A stretch of 64,000 nucleotides of DNA. It comes from Mauremys mutica (taxonomy: Eukaryota; Chordata; Testudines; Geoemydidae). Shown in pieces: positions 11,476 to 23,715 of the stretch. The notes below the pieces were generated by a model, which was given only the letters and a program-made list of their open reading frames with translations, did not search any database and was not told the DNA's origin. Positions within the stretch are counted from its first letter, which is position 1. Each line of letters opens with the position of its first letter. The stretch spans positions 34,034,830 to 34,098,829 of the forward strand of contig NC_059084.1 in NCBI RefSeq assembly GCF_020497125.1, written 5' to 3'. Both the position numbers and the translations under genes were made by a program.

Positions 11476-12400
11476 AGGGTGTGGAGCTAGGCCTAGAATC
11501 ACAAAGCTCCCACTTTAGGCACCCGAATCCCAGAATCTGGCCCTCGGGATTCAAAAACCCAGCTCAGCTGCTGGCAAACCCTGCAGCAAACGGGCTGTAG
11601 GTGACCATGGATGTGTCCTCTCCAGCCCCACACCAGGTAACCGGAGGCTGAGGCTCTGGAGTGATGTACAAATATGCACAAGGTGGGCGATCCCCTGCCT
11701 GACTCATCTGCAGGGCCCCATCCCAGAGGCCAGGTGCTCAGATGCATTGGAGAATCCCACTGGGCCCCCAATTATCTGGAAACAACTGGCCTAAAATCAT
11801 TGCAGAAAAATGGGCAAATAGGAGGCCTGTGCTGGTGTCCAGTGTTCTGGGGCACAGGTCAGAGGGTTTCCTTTGGCTTTTCTCTTCCTTTGAAGGGAGC
11901 CTGTGGATGAAATACACTCTAAGAAACAAAAGTTAATCATTTAATTTTCTAACGTTGGAGTTCCATGCTGACATTGTAACCCTATATTTTTAGAATGGAG
12001 GAATCTTATTTTTTTAAGGGTGTGTGGATATCTGGAAGTGTCTCACCCTACCTGGAATAGATGCCCAGTGTTCAAGCTGAGTCCATTTTGCCAGCACCCT
12101 CTCACTGAGCACAATCTCCCCTCATTCTTTGAACTTTGAGCAGCCACAAGTTCAAGTCTCCCACCAGCCCAGTAGTTCCCACCTGTGGCATCTTATATAG
12201 GTCTTAAAAAGAAGGGGGGTTACAGGTTTTAAGAGGTCTTTCCATCTCCACTTTCTCCCACAGTTGTGAATCTGTAAGAGCAGGACTCGAAGACCAATGA
12301 AGCTCAGGGAAACATGACCTGGGACTACAGCAGGCTTCGCTTAAGGATCTAAGCAAACCATGTTATATCTATTTTTTAACAACCCAAGGAAATTAACCAG

Positions 12401-13351
12401 TTAGCATAGTCCAAACATGAATTTCCTGCAAGCTTTCCTCAGGGCCTCCTGGACTTCTTTGTTTCTCAGGCTGTAGATGAGGGGATTGACCAGCGGAGTC
12501 AGGACTGTGTAGACGACAGAGAGAACCTTCTTGAAGTCGCTCAGGATGTCGGTGGTAGGGAACATATAGACAATCAGCAGAGTTCCATAATAAATGCTCA
12601 CCACAATGAGGTGGGAGGAGCAGGTGGAAAAGGCCTTTTGCCTCCCAGTGGTAGATGAGATTCTCAGGATGGTGGTGATAATGCAGATGTAGGACATCAA
12701 GGTAAGGAGGAATGGGGCCAGTGAGAAAAGGAAACTCACTGTGAAAGCCAACGTTTTCATCAGGTGAGGGTCATTGCAGGAGAGTTTTACAAGGGGGATG
12801 AAATCACAAAAAAAATGGTCAATACCATTGGGGCCACAGAACGTTAACTGTGATATCAACAATGTTGTTATACTATTACCTAGGAAGCCACCTATCCAAG
12901 AGCCACCTGCAAGCTGGAGGCAGGCCCTGCCACTCATACGGGCTGCATAGTGCAGTGGATTGCAGATCGCTAAATACCGATCGTAAGACATCACCGAGAG
13001 GAGAAGACATTCTGTAGCAAGCATAGAAGCAAAGAAATAATATTGTGCAGTACACCCATTGAATGAAATAGTCCTGTTCCTAGTCAGGAGACCAGACAGA
13101 ACCCTGGGCAGGATGGTGGAGCTGTAGCAGGTCTCCAAGCAGGACAAGTTCCCCAGGAAGAAGTACATGGGGGTGTGAAGGTGCTGATCAGTCACAGCTA
13201 GCACCATGATGAGGATGTTCCCGGCCATGGTCGCAATGTAGATCACTAGGAACAGCAGGAAGAGAAGGAGCTGCAGTTCAGGGAGATCCCCAAATCCCAG
13301 GAGGATGAATTCTGTGTTAGACGTTTGATTTCCCTTTTCTGGATTTGCCAT
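12401..13351 (-). CDS. intact odorant receptor (class II, 11A1/family-6-like)
   Basis: This 316-residue seven-transmembrane GPCR is predicted to bind odorants at the olfactory neuron membrane and signal through G-olf. It has an N-glycosylation site at residues 8-10, GN at 44-45, LHTPMYFF at 58-65, cysteines 100 and 182 for the TM3-EL2 disulfide, plus 172 and 192, MSYDRYLAIC at 121-130, SY at 220-221, [10 protein letters not shown] at 239-248 and NPLIYSLRNKEV at 289-300. The length is normal for the family and there are no breaks. The ATG at 13351 starts a typical short N-terminus and follows a splice-acceptor-like sequence. Paralogues at 2815 and 18832 are dead, so this is the only live copy of its type here. 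The subfamily is judged by resemblance and is less certain than the superfamily. Confidence 0.95.
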   Translation of the reverse strand: MANPEKGNQTSNTEFILLGFGDLPELQLLLFLLFLVIYIATMAGNILIMVLAVTDQHLHTPMYFFLGNLSCLETCYSSTILPRVLSGLLTRNRTISFNGCTAQYYFFASMLATECLLLSVMSYDRYLAICNPLHYAARMSGRACLQLAGGSWIGGFLGNSITTLLISQLTFCGPNGIDHFFCDFIPLVKLSCNDPHLMKTLAFTVSFLFSLAPFLLTLMSYICIITTILRISSTTGRQKAFSTCSSHLIVVSIYYGTLLIVYMFPTTDILSDFKKVLSVVYTVLTPLVNPLIYSLRNKEVQEALRKACRKFMFGLC

Positions 13352-13359
13352 TGGGTTTG

Positions 13360-13400
13360 TCTATGAGAAAGAATTTAACTGCAACATACATGAAAAGTAA
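13360..13400 (-). promoter_or_regulatory. probable splice acceptors before the receptor coding exon
   Basis: On the minus strand a pyrimidine-rich TTCTTTCTCATAG lies about 9 bases before the ATG, and a second candidate (ATGTTGCAG) lies about 25 bases further up. Odorant receptor coding exons are normally preceded by non-coding 5' exons. Copy C keeps the CATAG form; copy A has CTTAC instead. Which site is used cannot be told from sequence. Confidence 0.4.
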
Positions 13401-14225
13401 TGGTCACTCAATAAATCATCAGCACTGTTTTCATTGTCCCCCTCTGCTGGCTACTAGAACGATGGGTGAGTGGAGAATGGAGGCAGGGGAGGGGAAATGT
13501 CATCTCGTGATCCCTGGGGCAGGTTCAACAAAACTTTAATCTCTCGAAACTCATGTAGTAACTTGACTGGTGGCACCAACCACACTAAGACTATGGTGAT
13601 GGGGCTTAGGTACAACAGTACAAAAACATATTGCTTGAAAAGTCACACATTTCACTGCATGGTGTATGGAAGCAGTACAATGTCCTTTCTAGATTGGAGA
13701 TCCATGGGCCAAACAGGCCAAGATTTGACATTTTAGAGCAAGTCATAATAAAGAAACAAACCAAGCAACGGGTTGGATTTGCAGTGTGTGGGCAGCCAAC
13801 TCCAAGTGAATTGCAGTGGAAATGGGCCGTCTAACTGTATTAGAGCCATTTGAGAGTTTTTATCCTCAGACAAATGCCTCTCCTTCCCTGGGCCAAGATT
13901 TCATTGTCCTGCAGTCGGACACTCTACAGATAGAGACGCGATCTTCATTAAAAACAAACAAACAAAACAATGCCACCATGTTAGCTAGAAATGGATTCTC
14001 TCTTGCAAGAAAAAAATTATGGATAAAATTTGAAATTTGTAAGAAATGTGCTATTTTCATATTGTGACAGGGATATAGAACCCAAACTTCCATTTCATTG
14101 TCAATTCTGTGATTTCAAATGTTGGTTTTCATTCCAGTTTTCACTTTTTAAAAATTTATTTATTTATTTTTAATTGCATTTCTGGGTTATTTTTTTATTT
14201 TATATTACATTGTATTTTATAGTTA

Positions 14226-14428
14226 AGGTTACGTAATAATTGGAGATATACCAATCTCCTAGAACTGGAAGGGACCTTAAAAGGTCATTGAGTCCAGCCC
14301 CCTGCCTTCACTAGCAGGACTAATTTTTGCCCCAGATCCCTAAGTGGTCTCCTCAAGGATTGAAGTCACAAGCCTGGGTTTAGCATGCTAATGCTCAAAC
14401 CACTGAGCTATCCCTCCCCCATTTAAAG
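14226..14428 (-). mobile_element. tRNA-derived SINE with CR1-like tail (turtle pol III/SINE type)
   Basis: Read on the minus strand it starts GGGGGAGGGATAGCTCAGTG, with a pol III A box and a degenerate B box. It continues through a conserved body and ends in a CR1-like tail (GGTCCCTTCCAGTTCTAGGA). A perfect 9-bp target duplication, TTATAGTTA, flanks it (14217-14225 and 14429-14437). Copies A and C have the empty site, so it inserted only in copy B. This SINE type is known from cryptodiran turtles, where CR1 machinery is thought to mobilise it through the shared tail. Confidence 0.88.
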
Positions 14429-15330
14429 TTATAGTTATTTAAATTTATTTATATCATGTCATTTTTATATTATTCCATTTTATATTATTTCATAAAGCTC
14501 TATACAATAACTTCCTGAATAACGTTTTCTAGAAATTGATATGTTCCTGGGGAACATTTTGATTTTGATTGACACATTTTCCATCAGAAATTTTTATCAA
14601 CTCTACATTTTCTTCTTTATCTTTGGTTAAAACAAAATTAATTCTTTCTCTGTTTGTGGCTGTCTTGGCTGCCATTGCTGTCTCTCTTGTCATTGCTGAT
14701 CCTTAGAGAGAATGGGTGGGTGAGGTCATATCTTTTATTAGAATGATTTACTAATCCCTATTAACTGCTCAGTAAGACCCTGATCCTGCACATAGATATG
14801 CACAAGGTTATTTTGACACCCCAGGAATAATTCTGTTCTGTCCAAGCCTTCTCCCACTGAAATCAGAGATCAAATTTCCACTGACTTCAAGGATGGGGTC
14901 CTTTGATTCCAATGGGATTTGGACAGCTAATGCCTTTAACCTACTTTGAAACTTATAGCTCAGCTCAGCAGGATTTGATTTCCATTGATGGACGTTGGTA
15001 AACGTCGATATCAGCTGATGCCCTGAAATGAACAACAAACTATATCAGCAACAATCGGCGTTAGTGCAGCCTTCCCCACACCTTGTGCCTGCAGGTATGG
15101 TGTCACCGGCCCAGTGGCCGTGCATGGAACATTGTGCACCCAGCTGTCCCAGGAGTGAGTGAGTAGGGTCAGGACAGCAGAGCTGCTGAGGGCTCCCTGC
15201 ATGGCCGCGGGGCCAGTGACACCCATCCCTGCAGGTGCCAGGTGCAGAGAAGGCTGCCAGAGCCAAGAGCCCCAGCCTGGTCTGTGAAGAGAAGGAGGAG
15301 AAGGAGGAGGGCTTCACTGTGGGCCCACCA

Positions 15331-15379
15331 CTGTTGAATGGCTGAATGGTTTCTACCCATGAACAGAGCCATTCAACAG
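15331..15379. repeat. 13-bp perfect inverted repeat
   Basis: CTGTTGAATGGCT (15331-15343) is mirrored by AGCCATTCAACAG (15367-15379) around a 23-base loop, inside the GC-rich spacer. The copy-A counterpart near 6740-6790 has a degraded version. No promoter or terminator role can be assigned. Confidence 0.6.
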
Positions 15380-15799
15380 CAGGGTCAGAGCAGCTGCATT
15401 CCCTGTCCCTTTTGCGCCCTGGTGTCTTGGACCCCTCGGCAGTGCAGGGAGCCACAAGTATCTCCACTATCACTGCTGGGAGTTCCCCGCCCTCCCATTG
15501 TCAGCGCTACCCCAACCCCACCCCTTTTAATTTTCCCACAATGGTAAACATTAACATAGTTAAAAACTGGGTGGAAAAAACCCTTAATAGAAATCAATAT
15601 TCGTGGTCTAAATCACAAAAATAAAATCTCATTCTGACAAGCTTGCTCATAGTCAACGTCTCCTCCCCGAGCAACGTGCGCAGCAGCAGCTATTAACTCT
15701 GCGTTACCCACCTCACCTCGTTGACCCTCTCAGTGCCCTGGCCAGGCTAGTGCCACCAAGAAAAGTAAACTCTTTTACGTAGCACGTAGAAGAGGTTAG

Positions 15800-16152
15800 A
15801 GAGGAAGGAAGGCTGCTCCAGTGTTTGAAGCGCTGGCCTTGGACTTGGCAAATGTTGGTTCATTTCCCTGCTTCGTCAACAACTCCTTGTGTGACTTTGA
15901 GGCCAGATTTCCAAAGGCTGGTAGGTACCTAACAATGCACATGGTGCCTGAGTAACAGCCATACCCAATGCCCATCGATTTCCAATCTCACTGAGGGGTC
16001 TGCATCTTGAGGTGCCCAATATAGCTCCATAAATCTGCCCCTCTGTGCAACAGGTCCCATCTGTGAAGCAGAGGTAATAGCATCACACAAGGTGATGGGA
16101 GGATAGATACATTCAAGGCAGTGAGGTGCCCAGATACCACAGTAATGGGGGC
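15800..16152 (+). repeat. MIR-like CORE-SINE, longer copy in copy B
   Basis: It is the counterpart of 7220-7528 with the same two halves. It keeps about 45 more bases than copy A, in two blocks (about 15934-15957 and 16134-16153). Confidence 0.55.
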
Positions 16153-16162
16153 CAGGTAAGGA

Positions 16163-16286
16163 TAGGGTTACCAGATAGCAAGTGTGAAGAAACGGGACAG
16201 GGGGTAGGGCGTAATAGGTGCCTATATAAGAAAAAGTCCCAAAAAATGGGACTGCCCCTTTAAAAATGGGGCATCTTGTCACCCTA
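16163..16286. mobile_element. 124-bp non-autonomous hAT element (MITE)
   Basis: It is orthologous to 7537-7661. The termini are TAGGGTTACCAGAT and TTGTCACCCTA, with flanking 8-mers GGTAAGGA (16155-16162) and GGTAAAGA (16287-16294). The right terminus has drifted by two bases from the copy-A form. Confidence 0.8.
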
Positions 16287-16294
16287 GGTAAAGA

Positions 16295-17790
16295 CCTAGG
16301 ATAGACATGACCTGACAGGTCTTTCCTGTCCCCAAATTCAGTCATTTTGCTTTGGGTTGGGAGTTTAAGAGAGATCAGTGCCCAGTTCCCCTTGGATTCC
16401 AGTGGGGTTAGTAACCTAGCAAACCTATATTCCTTCAAACTCCTCAAGATTCAAGGAGCAGGGAGGAAAAGGTTAACTCACCTGTAAGGCGGGTCTGTCA
16501 GAAGCCAGGGTCTCTGTTGTCACTTCCTCATGCAGCATTTCAAGAACCAGGATCCAGGGTACTCAGTCTGTTTTCCATCCACACTGCATTCATCTACTTC
16601 CTCATTCCCAGAAACTGGAACGACAAGCTAGAAAAGCTATCGAGGGTCTGTTCCACGTCTGGTAACGTGACCCTGTGCCTCATACATTCTGTCAAATGGG
16701 GAACGTCTTTTCTGATTCATTATATACCTTCTGCAGGGAGAGACAGTCTCCCAAGGCAGGTCCGCTATTGGGAAGGCAAGGGGAAGTTAGTGTTTGGTTT
16801 ATTTCTAGACAGTGTTGGTAGAATCGGGCTTCTAGTCTCAAAGGAAAAGTCCTGGAGAGAGAAAAAACATTTCATCCTAAAACAAATCTCTGCTTACTGG
16901 GTGAACGTTATTCCTATTGTGAAGAAATTATTCTGCTGCCTATGTTCCATTTTCCAAAGTGTCTTAATTACCAAGGCTTAGCAGCCTAAGTCTCATTGAA
17001 TGTCAACAAGGCTCCTAAGTCACTTCTGAAGTTCTCTTACATGTTTTTGAAAATGTTACTCAACTTTTTTTCAGATAAAATGCAGGTAGAACAAGGTGCT
17101 TTACACATGTAGGCTGGGATTTTCAAAAATGGGTAAGGTACACTACAAGCACCCAACTGCCACTGAATTGCTAGAAGAGTTTGGACTTTTCTCCCTTTCT
17201 CTTCTTGGATATTTTTGTGTCACCAAAAGTTTGTTCTTCATAATGTCCAATTCTGAATATTTGTGGCTCACATAATGGCATTAAAAAAAAAGAAGTTTCT
17301 TGTTTGTTTTTTAAGTAACCGGACAAAAATATAGCAGCAATGGATGAAATCTTATTGCTTAGCTCTTTGAAGGATACTGGCTGAATATAGGGCCAGAATA
17401 TATTAAAAAGAGACAGACCTGAATCGTCATGAAGCTTGGCTTATATGTTGAATTCCAAGTTTTAACTTCAAATGTTAAATTCCTAGTTTATCAACTTTTA
17501 ATCACTTAATATTTTAACTAAACAATATTTTAACTAAAATCACTGTTTTAATATTACTACTGTGCATGTGTCATTCCACATGACAGATAACGGGAGGTCT
17601 GACAAGAGAGATGACAGAAAGAGAAGACTCAGTTTAGTTCTTTTATTGCACGATGCTTTTGGTGACAGAGACACAGTTAGTAGGATCACTGAGCAAATGG
17701 AGGAACATGAGAAGGAACTGGTAGAAAACATCCCCTGGGAAATTTCTCAGGAGAGTGGTTTGGCTGTAAATGAACAGGCTGGGTTTTCCC
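16295..17790. other. end of copy B and unmatched joint, no gene
   Basis: Up to about 17535 the sequence follows copy A. From 17536 to about 17790 there is sequence I cannot match elsewhere in the window. It contains a short open frame (17562-17825) with no recognisable family features, which I do not call a gene. Confidence 0.5.
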
Positions 17791-17885
17791 ATAAAAGGCT
17801 GATGTTAGGCACCCAAATCCTATAGACAGTGAATGGCAGTTGGACACTTCACACCCTCTGGTCCCATTGTCAAATACACTTGGAC

Positions 17886-17960
17886 ATGGTGGATCAGACA
17901 GGGCACTGGACTGGGACTCTGGATAGTTGGTTTCCTGCCACCAGCACACTGAGTGATTCC
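17886..17960 (+). repeat. diverged MIR-like CORE-SINE in copy C
   Basis: The head AGGGCACTGGACTGGGACTC and the GGTTTCCTGCC core are recognisable, but the 3' half is shortened compared with 1770-1905. Confidence 0.5.
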
Positions 17961-18831
17961 GGCCCTCTGGGATTCACACACCCATCTTGCCTGCCGGCAA
18001 ACCCTGCAGGCACCCAAGTGTTTCCAGTAAATGGGCCGTAGATGCCCCTGGTCATACCCTGTGGAACTCCACACCAGGCATCCAGATGCCAAGGCCCCAG
18101 AGTGATGCACAAACCTGGGGAAGGTGTGCGTTCCCCTGCCTGATTCTCCTCCAGGGCCCCATCTGACAGGGCAGGCGTCCAGAGGCTTTGAAAAATCCCA
18201 CTTGGACCCCAAATATCTGGAAACAACTGATCTTAAACTGTTTCTGAAAATGAACCAATAAGAGGCCTGTGCTGGTGTCCTGTGTTCTGGGGCACAGGGC
18301 AGAGGGCTTCCTTTGGCTTTTCTCTCCCTTTGACTGAAGCCTGGAGATGAAATACACTCTATGAAAAGAAAGATAATTATTCAATTTTCTAACATTAGAG
18401 TTCCATGCTGACATTGCAACCCTGTATTTTTAGAATGCAGGCATCTTATTTCTTTAGTGGTGTGTGTGTGTGTATCTATACACACTACACAGAATAGATG
18501 TCCAGTGTTCCAGCTGAGTCCATTTCACCTGCACCCTCTCACAGAGCACAATCTTCCCTCATTGTCTGGGCTTTGAGTAGTCACAAGTTCAAGTCTCCCA
18601 CCAGCCCAGTAGAATCCACCTGTGGCATCTTATATAGGTCTTAAAAAGAAGGGGAGTCACAGGTTTTAAAAGGTCTTTCCATCTCCACTTTCTCCCACAG
18701 TTGTGAATCTGTAAGAGCAGGACTCGAAGACCAATGAAGCTCAGGGAAACACGACCTGGGACTACATTAGGCTTTGTTCAGGCCCTACCCAGTCCATGTT
18801 ATATCTATTTTAACCCAAGAAAATTGATTGG

Positions 18832-19783
18832 TTAGCATGGCCCAAACATGAATTTCCTACAAGCTTTCCTCAGGGCCTCCTGGACTTCTTTGTTTCTCAG
18901 GCTGTAGATGAGGCGATTGACCAGGGGAGTTAAGACTGTGTAGATGACAAACAGAACTCTCTTGAAGTCACTCAGGAGGTCGGTGGTTGGGAACATATAG
19001 ACAGTCAGCAGAGTTCTAGAAAAATGCTCACCACAATGAGGTGGGAGGAGCAGGTGGAAAAGGCCTTTGGCCTCTTGGTGGTGGACGGGATTCTCAGGAT
19101 GGTGGCAATGATGCAGATGTAGGATATCAAAGTAAGAAGGAATAGAACCAATGAGAAAATGAAGCTGAGGGCAACATTCACCATTTCTGTCTGCTGAGGA
19201 TCATTGCGGGAGAGTTTTACAAGGGGGATAAAATGACACACAAAGAAAGGTCAATACCATTGGGGCCACAGAACGTTAACTGAGATATCGATAACATTGT
19301 TATGCTATTACCTAGGAAGCCAGCTATCCAACAGCCAACCGCGAGCTTCAGGTAAGATCTGTGACTCATACGGGTTGCATAGTGCAGTGGATTGCATATG
19401 GCTAAATACCGATCATAAGACATCACTGATAAGAGAAGACATTCTGTAGCAACCAGAGAACCAACAAAATAAAATTGTGTGACACTCCCATTGAATGAAA
19501 TAGTCCTGTCCCCAGTCAGGGGACCGAACAACATCCTGGGCATGATGGTGGAGGTGTAGCAGGTCTCCAAGCAGGACAAGTTCCCTAGGAAGAGGTACAT
19601 GGGGGTGTGAAGGTACCGATCAGCCACAACTAGCACTGTGATGAGGACGTTCCTGGCCATGGTCCCGATGTAGATAACTAGAAAGAGCAGGAAGAGAGGA
19701 AGCTGCAGTTCTGGGAGATCCCCAAATCTCAGGAAGATGAATTCTGTGATGGGTGTTTGGTTTCCCTGTTCTGGGTTCACCAT
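18832..19783 (-). pseudogene. odorant receptor pseudogene, third tandem copy
   Basis: The N-terminal part (19217-19783) reads normally: N-glycosylation site at residues 8-10, LHTPMY, MSYDRYLAICNPLHY and a normal EL2 start. A net gain of two bases near 19230-19250, in the AC/A-rich run, shifts the frame just before the EL2 CDF block. A second frame (19005-19241) carries the remainder of EL2 to TM6 with [11 protein letters not shown] one-base loss near 19015-19025 moves TM7 (YSLRNKEV) into a third frame ending at 18832. It is the oldest and most damaged member of the family of 2815 and 12401. Confidence 0.92.
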
Positions 19784-20267
19784 GGGGTGTGTCTATGTGA
19801 AACAAATGAACTCTGCCACATAAATGAAGAATATTTACTCAATAAAATGTCAGCACTGTTTTAATTGTCCCCCTCTGCTGTCTATTGGAACAATGGGTGA
19901 GTGTAGAATGGAGGCCAGGGGAGGGGAAATACCATCTCATGATCCCTGGGGCAGATTTCATATCTGAGCAGACTGCAGGTTCAACAAAACATTAATCTCT
20001 CTGGAAACTCATGTAGTAACTTGACAGATGGCACTAAGCACTCAAATATTGAGGTGATGGGGCTTAGGTACAACAGTACATACACATATTAGTTCAAAGA
20101 GTCACAGGTTTCACTACCTGGTCTGTCAAAGCAGAACAATGTCCTTTATAGATTGGAGATCCATGGGCAAAACGGGACAGGATTTGATATTTTAGAGGAA
20201 GCTGCAACAGAGAAACAAAGCAAACAACTAATGCTGAGATTTACAGTGTGTGGGCAGCCAATGGCAT

Positions 20268-22780
20268 AAGAACATAAGAACGGCCGTACCGGGTCAGACC
20301 AAAGGTCCATCTAGCCCAGTATCTGTCTACCGACAGTGGCCAATGCCAGGTGCCCCAGAGGGAGTGAACCTAACAGGCAATGATCAAGTGATCTCTCTCC
20401 TGCCATCCATCTCCATCCTCTGACAAACAGAGGCTAGGGACACCATTCCTTACCCATCCTGGCTAATAGACATTTATGGACTTAATCACCATGAGTTTAT
20501 CCATATCTCTTTTAAACGCTGTTATAGTCCTAGCTTTCACAACCTCCTCAGGTAAGGAGTTCCACAAGTTGACTGTGTGCTGTGTGAAGAAGAACTTCCT
20601 TTTATTTGTTTTAAACCTGCTGCCTATTAATTTCATTTGGTGACCCCTAGTTCTTGTATTATGGGAATAAGTAAATAACTTTTCCTTACCACTTTCTCCA
20701 CATAACTCATGATTTTATATATCTCTATCATATCCCCTCTTAGTCTCCTCTTTTCCAAGCTGAAGAGTCCTAGCCTCTTTAATCTTTCCTCATATGGGAC
20801 CCTCTCCAAACCCCTAATCATTTTAGTTGCCCTTTCCTGAATCTTTTCCAGTGCCAGAATATCTTTTTTGAGGTGAGGAGACCACATCTGTACACAGTAT
20901 TCGAGATGTGGGTGTATCATGGATTTATACAAGGGCAATAATATATTCTCAGTCTTATTCTCTATCCCCTTTTTAATGATTCCTAACATCCTGTTTGCTT
21001 TTTTGACTGCCTCTGCACGCTGCGTGGACATCTTCAGAGAACTATCCACGATGACTCCAAGATCTTTTTTCTGACTCGTTGTAGCTAAATTAGCCCCCAT
21101 CATATTGTATGTATAGTTGGGGTTATTTCTTCCAATGTGCATTACTTTACATTTATCCACATTAAATTTAATTTGCCATTTTGTTGCCCAGTCACTTAGT
21201 TTTGTGAGATCTTTTTGAAGTTCTTCACAATCTGCTTTGGTCTTAACTATCTTGAGCAGTTTAGTATCATCTGCAAACTTTGCCACCTCACTGTTTACCC
21301 CTTTCTCCAGATCATTTATGAATAAATTGAATAGGATTGGTCCTAGGACTGACCCTTGGGGAACACCACTAGTTACCCCTCTCCATTCTGAGAATTTACC
21401 ATTAATTCCTACCCTTTGTTTTCTGTCTTTTAACCAGTTCTTAGTCCGTGAAAGGACCTTCCCATTTATCCCATGACAGCTTAATTTACGTAAGAGCCTT
21501 TGGTGAGGGACTTTGTCAAAAGCTTTCTGGAAATCTAAGTACACTATGTCCACTGGATCCCCCTTGTCCACATGTTTGTTGACCCCTTCAAAGAACTCTA
21601 ATAGATTAGTAAAATGATTTCCCTTTACAGAAACCATGTTGACTATTGCTCAACAGTTTATGTTTTTCTATGTGTCTGACAATTTTATTCTTAACTATTG
21701 TTTCGACTAATTTGCCCGGCACTGACGTTAGACTTACCAATCTGTAATTGCCGGGATCACCTCTAGAGCCCTTTTTAAATATTAGTGTTACATTAGCTAA
21801 CTTCCAGTCATTGGGTACCAAAGCCAATTTAAAGGACAGGTTACAAACCTTAGTTAATAGTTCTGCAACTTCACTTTTGAGTTCTTTCAGAACTCTTGGG
21901 TGAATGCCATCTGGTCCCGGTGACTTGTTAATGTTGAGTTTATCAATTAATTCCAAAACCTCCTCTAGTGACACTTCAATCTGTGACAGTTCCTCAGATT
22001 TGTCACCTTCAAAAGCCAGCTCAGGTTTGGGAATCTCCCTAACATCCTCAGCCATGAAGACTGAAGCAAAGAATCCATTCAGTTTCTCCACAATGACTTT
22101 ATCGTCTTTAAGCGCTCCTTTTGTATCTCGATCATCAAGGGGCCCCACTGGTTGTTTAGCAGGCTTCCTGCTTCTGATGTACTTAAAAAACATTTTGTTA
22201 TTACCTTTGGAGTTTTTGGATAGCCGTTCTTCAAACTCCTCATTGGCTTTTCTTATTACACTCTTGCACTTAATTTGACAGTTATGCTCTTTTCTATTTG
22301 TCTCACTAGGATCTGACTTCCACTTTTTAAATGAAGTCTTTTTATCTCTCACTGCTTCTTTTACATGGTTGTTAAGCCACGGTGGCTCTTTTTTAGTTCT
22401 TTTACTGTGTTTCTTAATTTGGGGTATACATTGAAGTTGGGCCTCTATTATGGTGTGTTTAAAAAGAGCCCATGCAGCTTGCAGGGATTTCACTTTAATC
22501 ACTGTACCTTTTAACTTCTGTTTAACTAACCCCCTCATTTTTGCATAGTTCCCCCTTTTGAAATTAAATGCCACAGTGTTGGGCTGTTGAAATGTTCTTC
22601 CCACCACAGGGATGTTGAATGCTATTGTATTATGGTCACTATTTCCAAGCGGTCCTGCTATAGTTACCTCTTGGACCAGCTCCTGTGCTCCACTCAGGAT
22701 TAAATCTAGAGTTGCCTCTCCCCTTGTGGGTTCCTGTACCAGCTGCTCCATGACGCAGTCATTTAAAGTATCGAGAAATG
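20268..22780 (-). mobile_element. young 5'-truncated CR1 LINE with nearly intact ORF2
   Basis: The 3' end is at the left (reverse complement of the TTCTTATGTTCTTAT-type terminus) and the 5' end is truncated inside the endonuclease at about 22780, where the receptor flank resumes. Two large minus frames (21606-22850 and 20633-21637) together cover the endonuclease C-terminus (GNSDHNTIAF), the reverse transcriptase ([43 protein letters not shown]) and the C-terminal region (HPHLEYCVQMWSPHLKKDIL). The only break I see in the retained coding part is a loss of about two bases near 21610. It is the best-preserved CR1 in the window and probably the youngest. Confidence 0.93.
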
Positions 22781-23207
22781 AAGTGAATTGCAGTGGAAAT
22801 GGGCCACCTAACTGTATTAGAACCATTTGAAAGTTTTTATCATCAACCAAATGCCTCTCCTTCCCTAGGATAATTTGTCATTGTCCTGCAGTTGGACATT
22901 CTACATATAGAGATGTGATCTTCTTTAAAATCCAAAACCAAAAAAATTCCTGCTAGAAACCACCACATTAGCTGAAAATTGATCCTCACTTGCAAGAAAA
23001 AATTCTGTATAAAATTTGAAATTTGTAAGAAATGTGCAATTTTCATTTTATGAGAGTGGTGTAGAACCCAAATTTCCATTTCATCGGCATGATTTCACAA
23101 GTTGGATTTCATTCCAATTTTACTTTTTAAAAATGTATTTATCTATTTTTAAATTAATTTCTAGGATATTTTTGTATTTTATATTAGAGTGTGTTTTAGA
23201 ATTATTT

Positions 23208-23715
23208 ATGGCTATCGGGAAGTTTAGACTGGAAATTAGACGAAGGTTTCTAACCATCAGAGGAGTGAAGTTCTGGAACAGCCTTCCAAGGAGAGTAGTG
23301 GGGGCAAAAGACATATCTGGCTTCAAGATTAAGCTTGGTAAGTTTATGGAGGGGATGGTATGATGGGATAGCCTAATTTTGGCAATTAATTCATCTTTGA
23401 CTACTAGCGGTAAATATGCCCAATGGCTTGTGATGGGATGTTAGACGGGGTGGGATCTGAGTTACTACAGAGAATTCTTTCCTGTAAATTGCAGCAAGAG
23501 CGCTATAGATTGGACTTTAGGAAAAACTTCCTAACTGCCAATGTGGTTAAGCACTGGAAAAAATTGCTTCACAAGATTGTGGAATCTCTGTCATTGGAGG
23601 TTTTTGAGAACAGGTCAGACAAACATTTATCAGGGATGGTCTCGTAATGACGTAGTCCTTACTGGACTAGATGGCCAGCAGGGGTCCCTTCCAGTCCTAT
23701 TCTTCTATGATTCTG
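23208..23715 (+). mobile_element. two CR1 LINE 3' ends in tandem orientation
   Basis: The first (about 23208-23455) encodes the C-terminal CR1 motif FRLEIRRRFLTIRGVKFWNS, then 3' UTR. The second (about 23460-23712) is the homologue of the plus-strand tail at 1-251 and ends at TTCTATGATTCTG. In this copy the tail is continuous, with no nested minus-strand CR1, so it shows the pre-insertion state of copies A and B. Confidence 0.82.

Larger units (their letters stand above)
9480..17535. repeat. tandem segmental duplication, copy B
   Basis: The copy is collinear with copy A. It carries the intact receptor and has one private insertion, the tRNA-derived SINE at 14226-14428. It lacks the Penelope pair found in A. 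Its right end, at about 17535, runs into about 250 bases of unmatched sequence before copy C begins. Confidence 0.9.
17790..23207. repeat. tandem segmental duplication, copy C (older)
   Basis: The copy matches A and B from the CORE-SINE region through the receptor and the AT-rich spacer, but is clearly more diverged. It carries a private 2.5-kb CR1 (20268-22780). It stops at the AT-rich segment about 23205, so it lacks the GC-rich spacer, second CORE-SINE and hAT MITE seen in A and B. Confidence 0.82.

Noticed and set aside
17562..17825. 87-codon plus-strand frame in the joint between copies B and C
   Set aside because: It has no family motif, no match elsewhere in the window and lies in unassigned intergenic sequence.
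22612..22830. Plus-strand frames opposite the CR1 ORF2
   Set aside because: They are antisense shadows of the CR1 endonuclease and reverse-transcriptase coding region.
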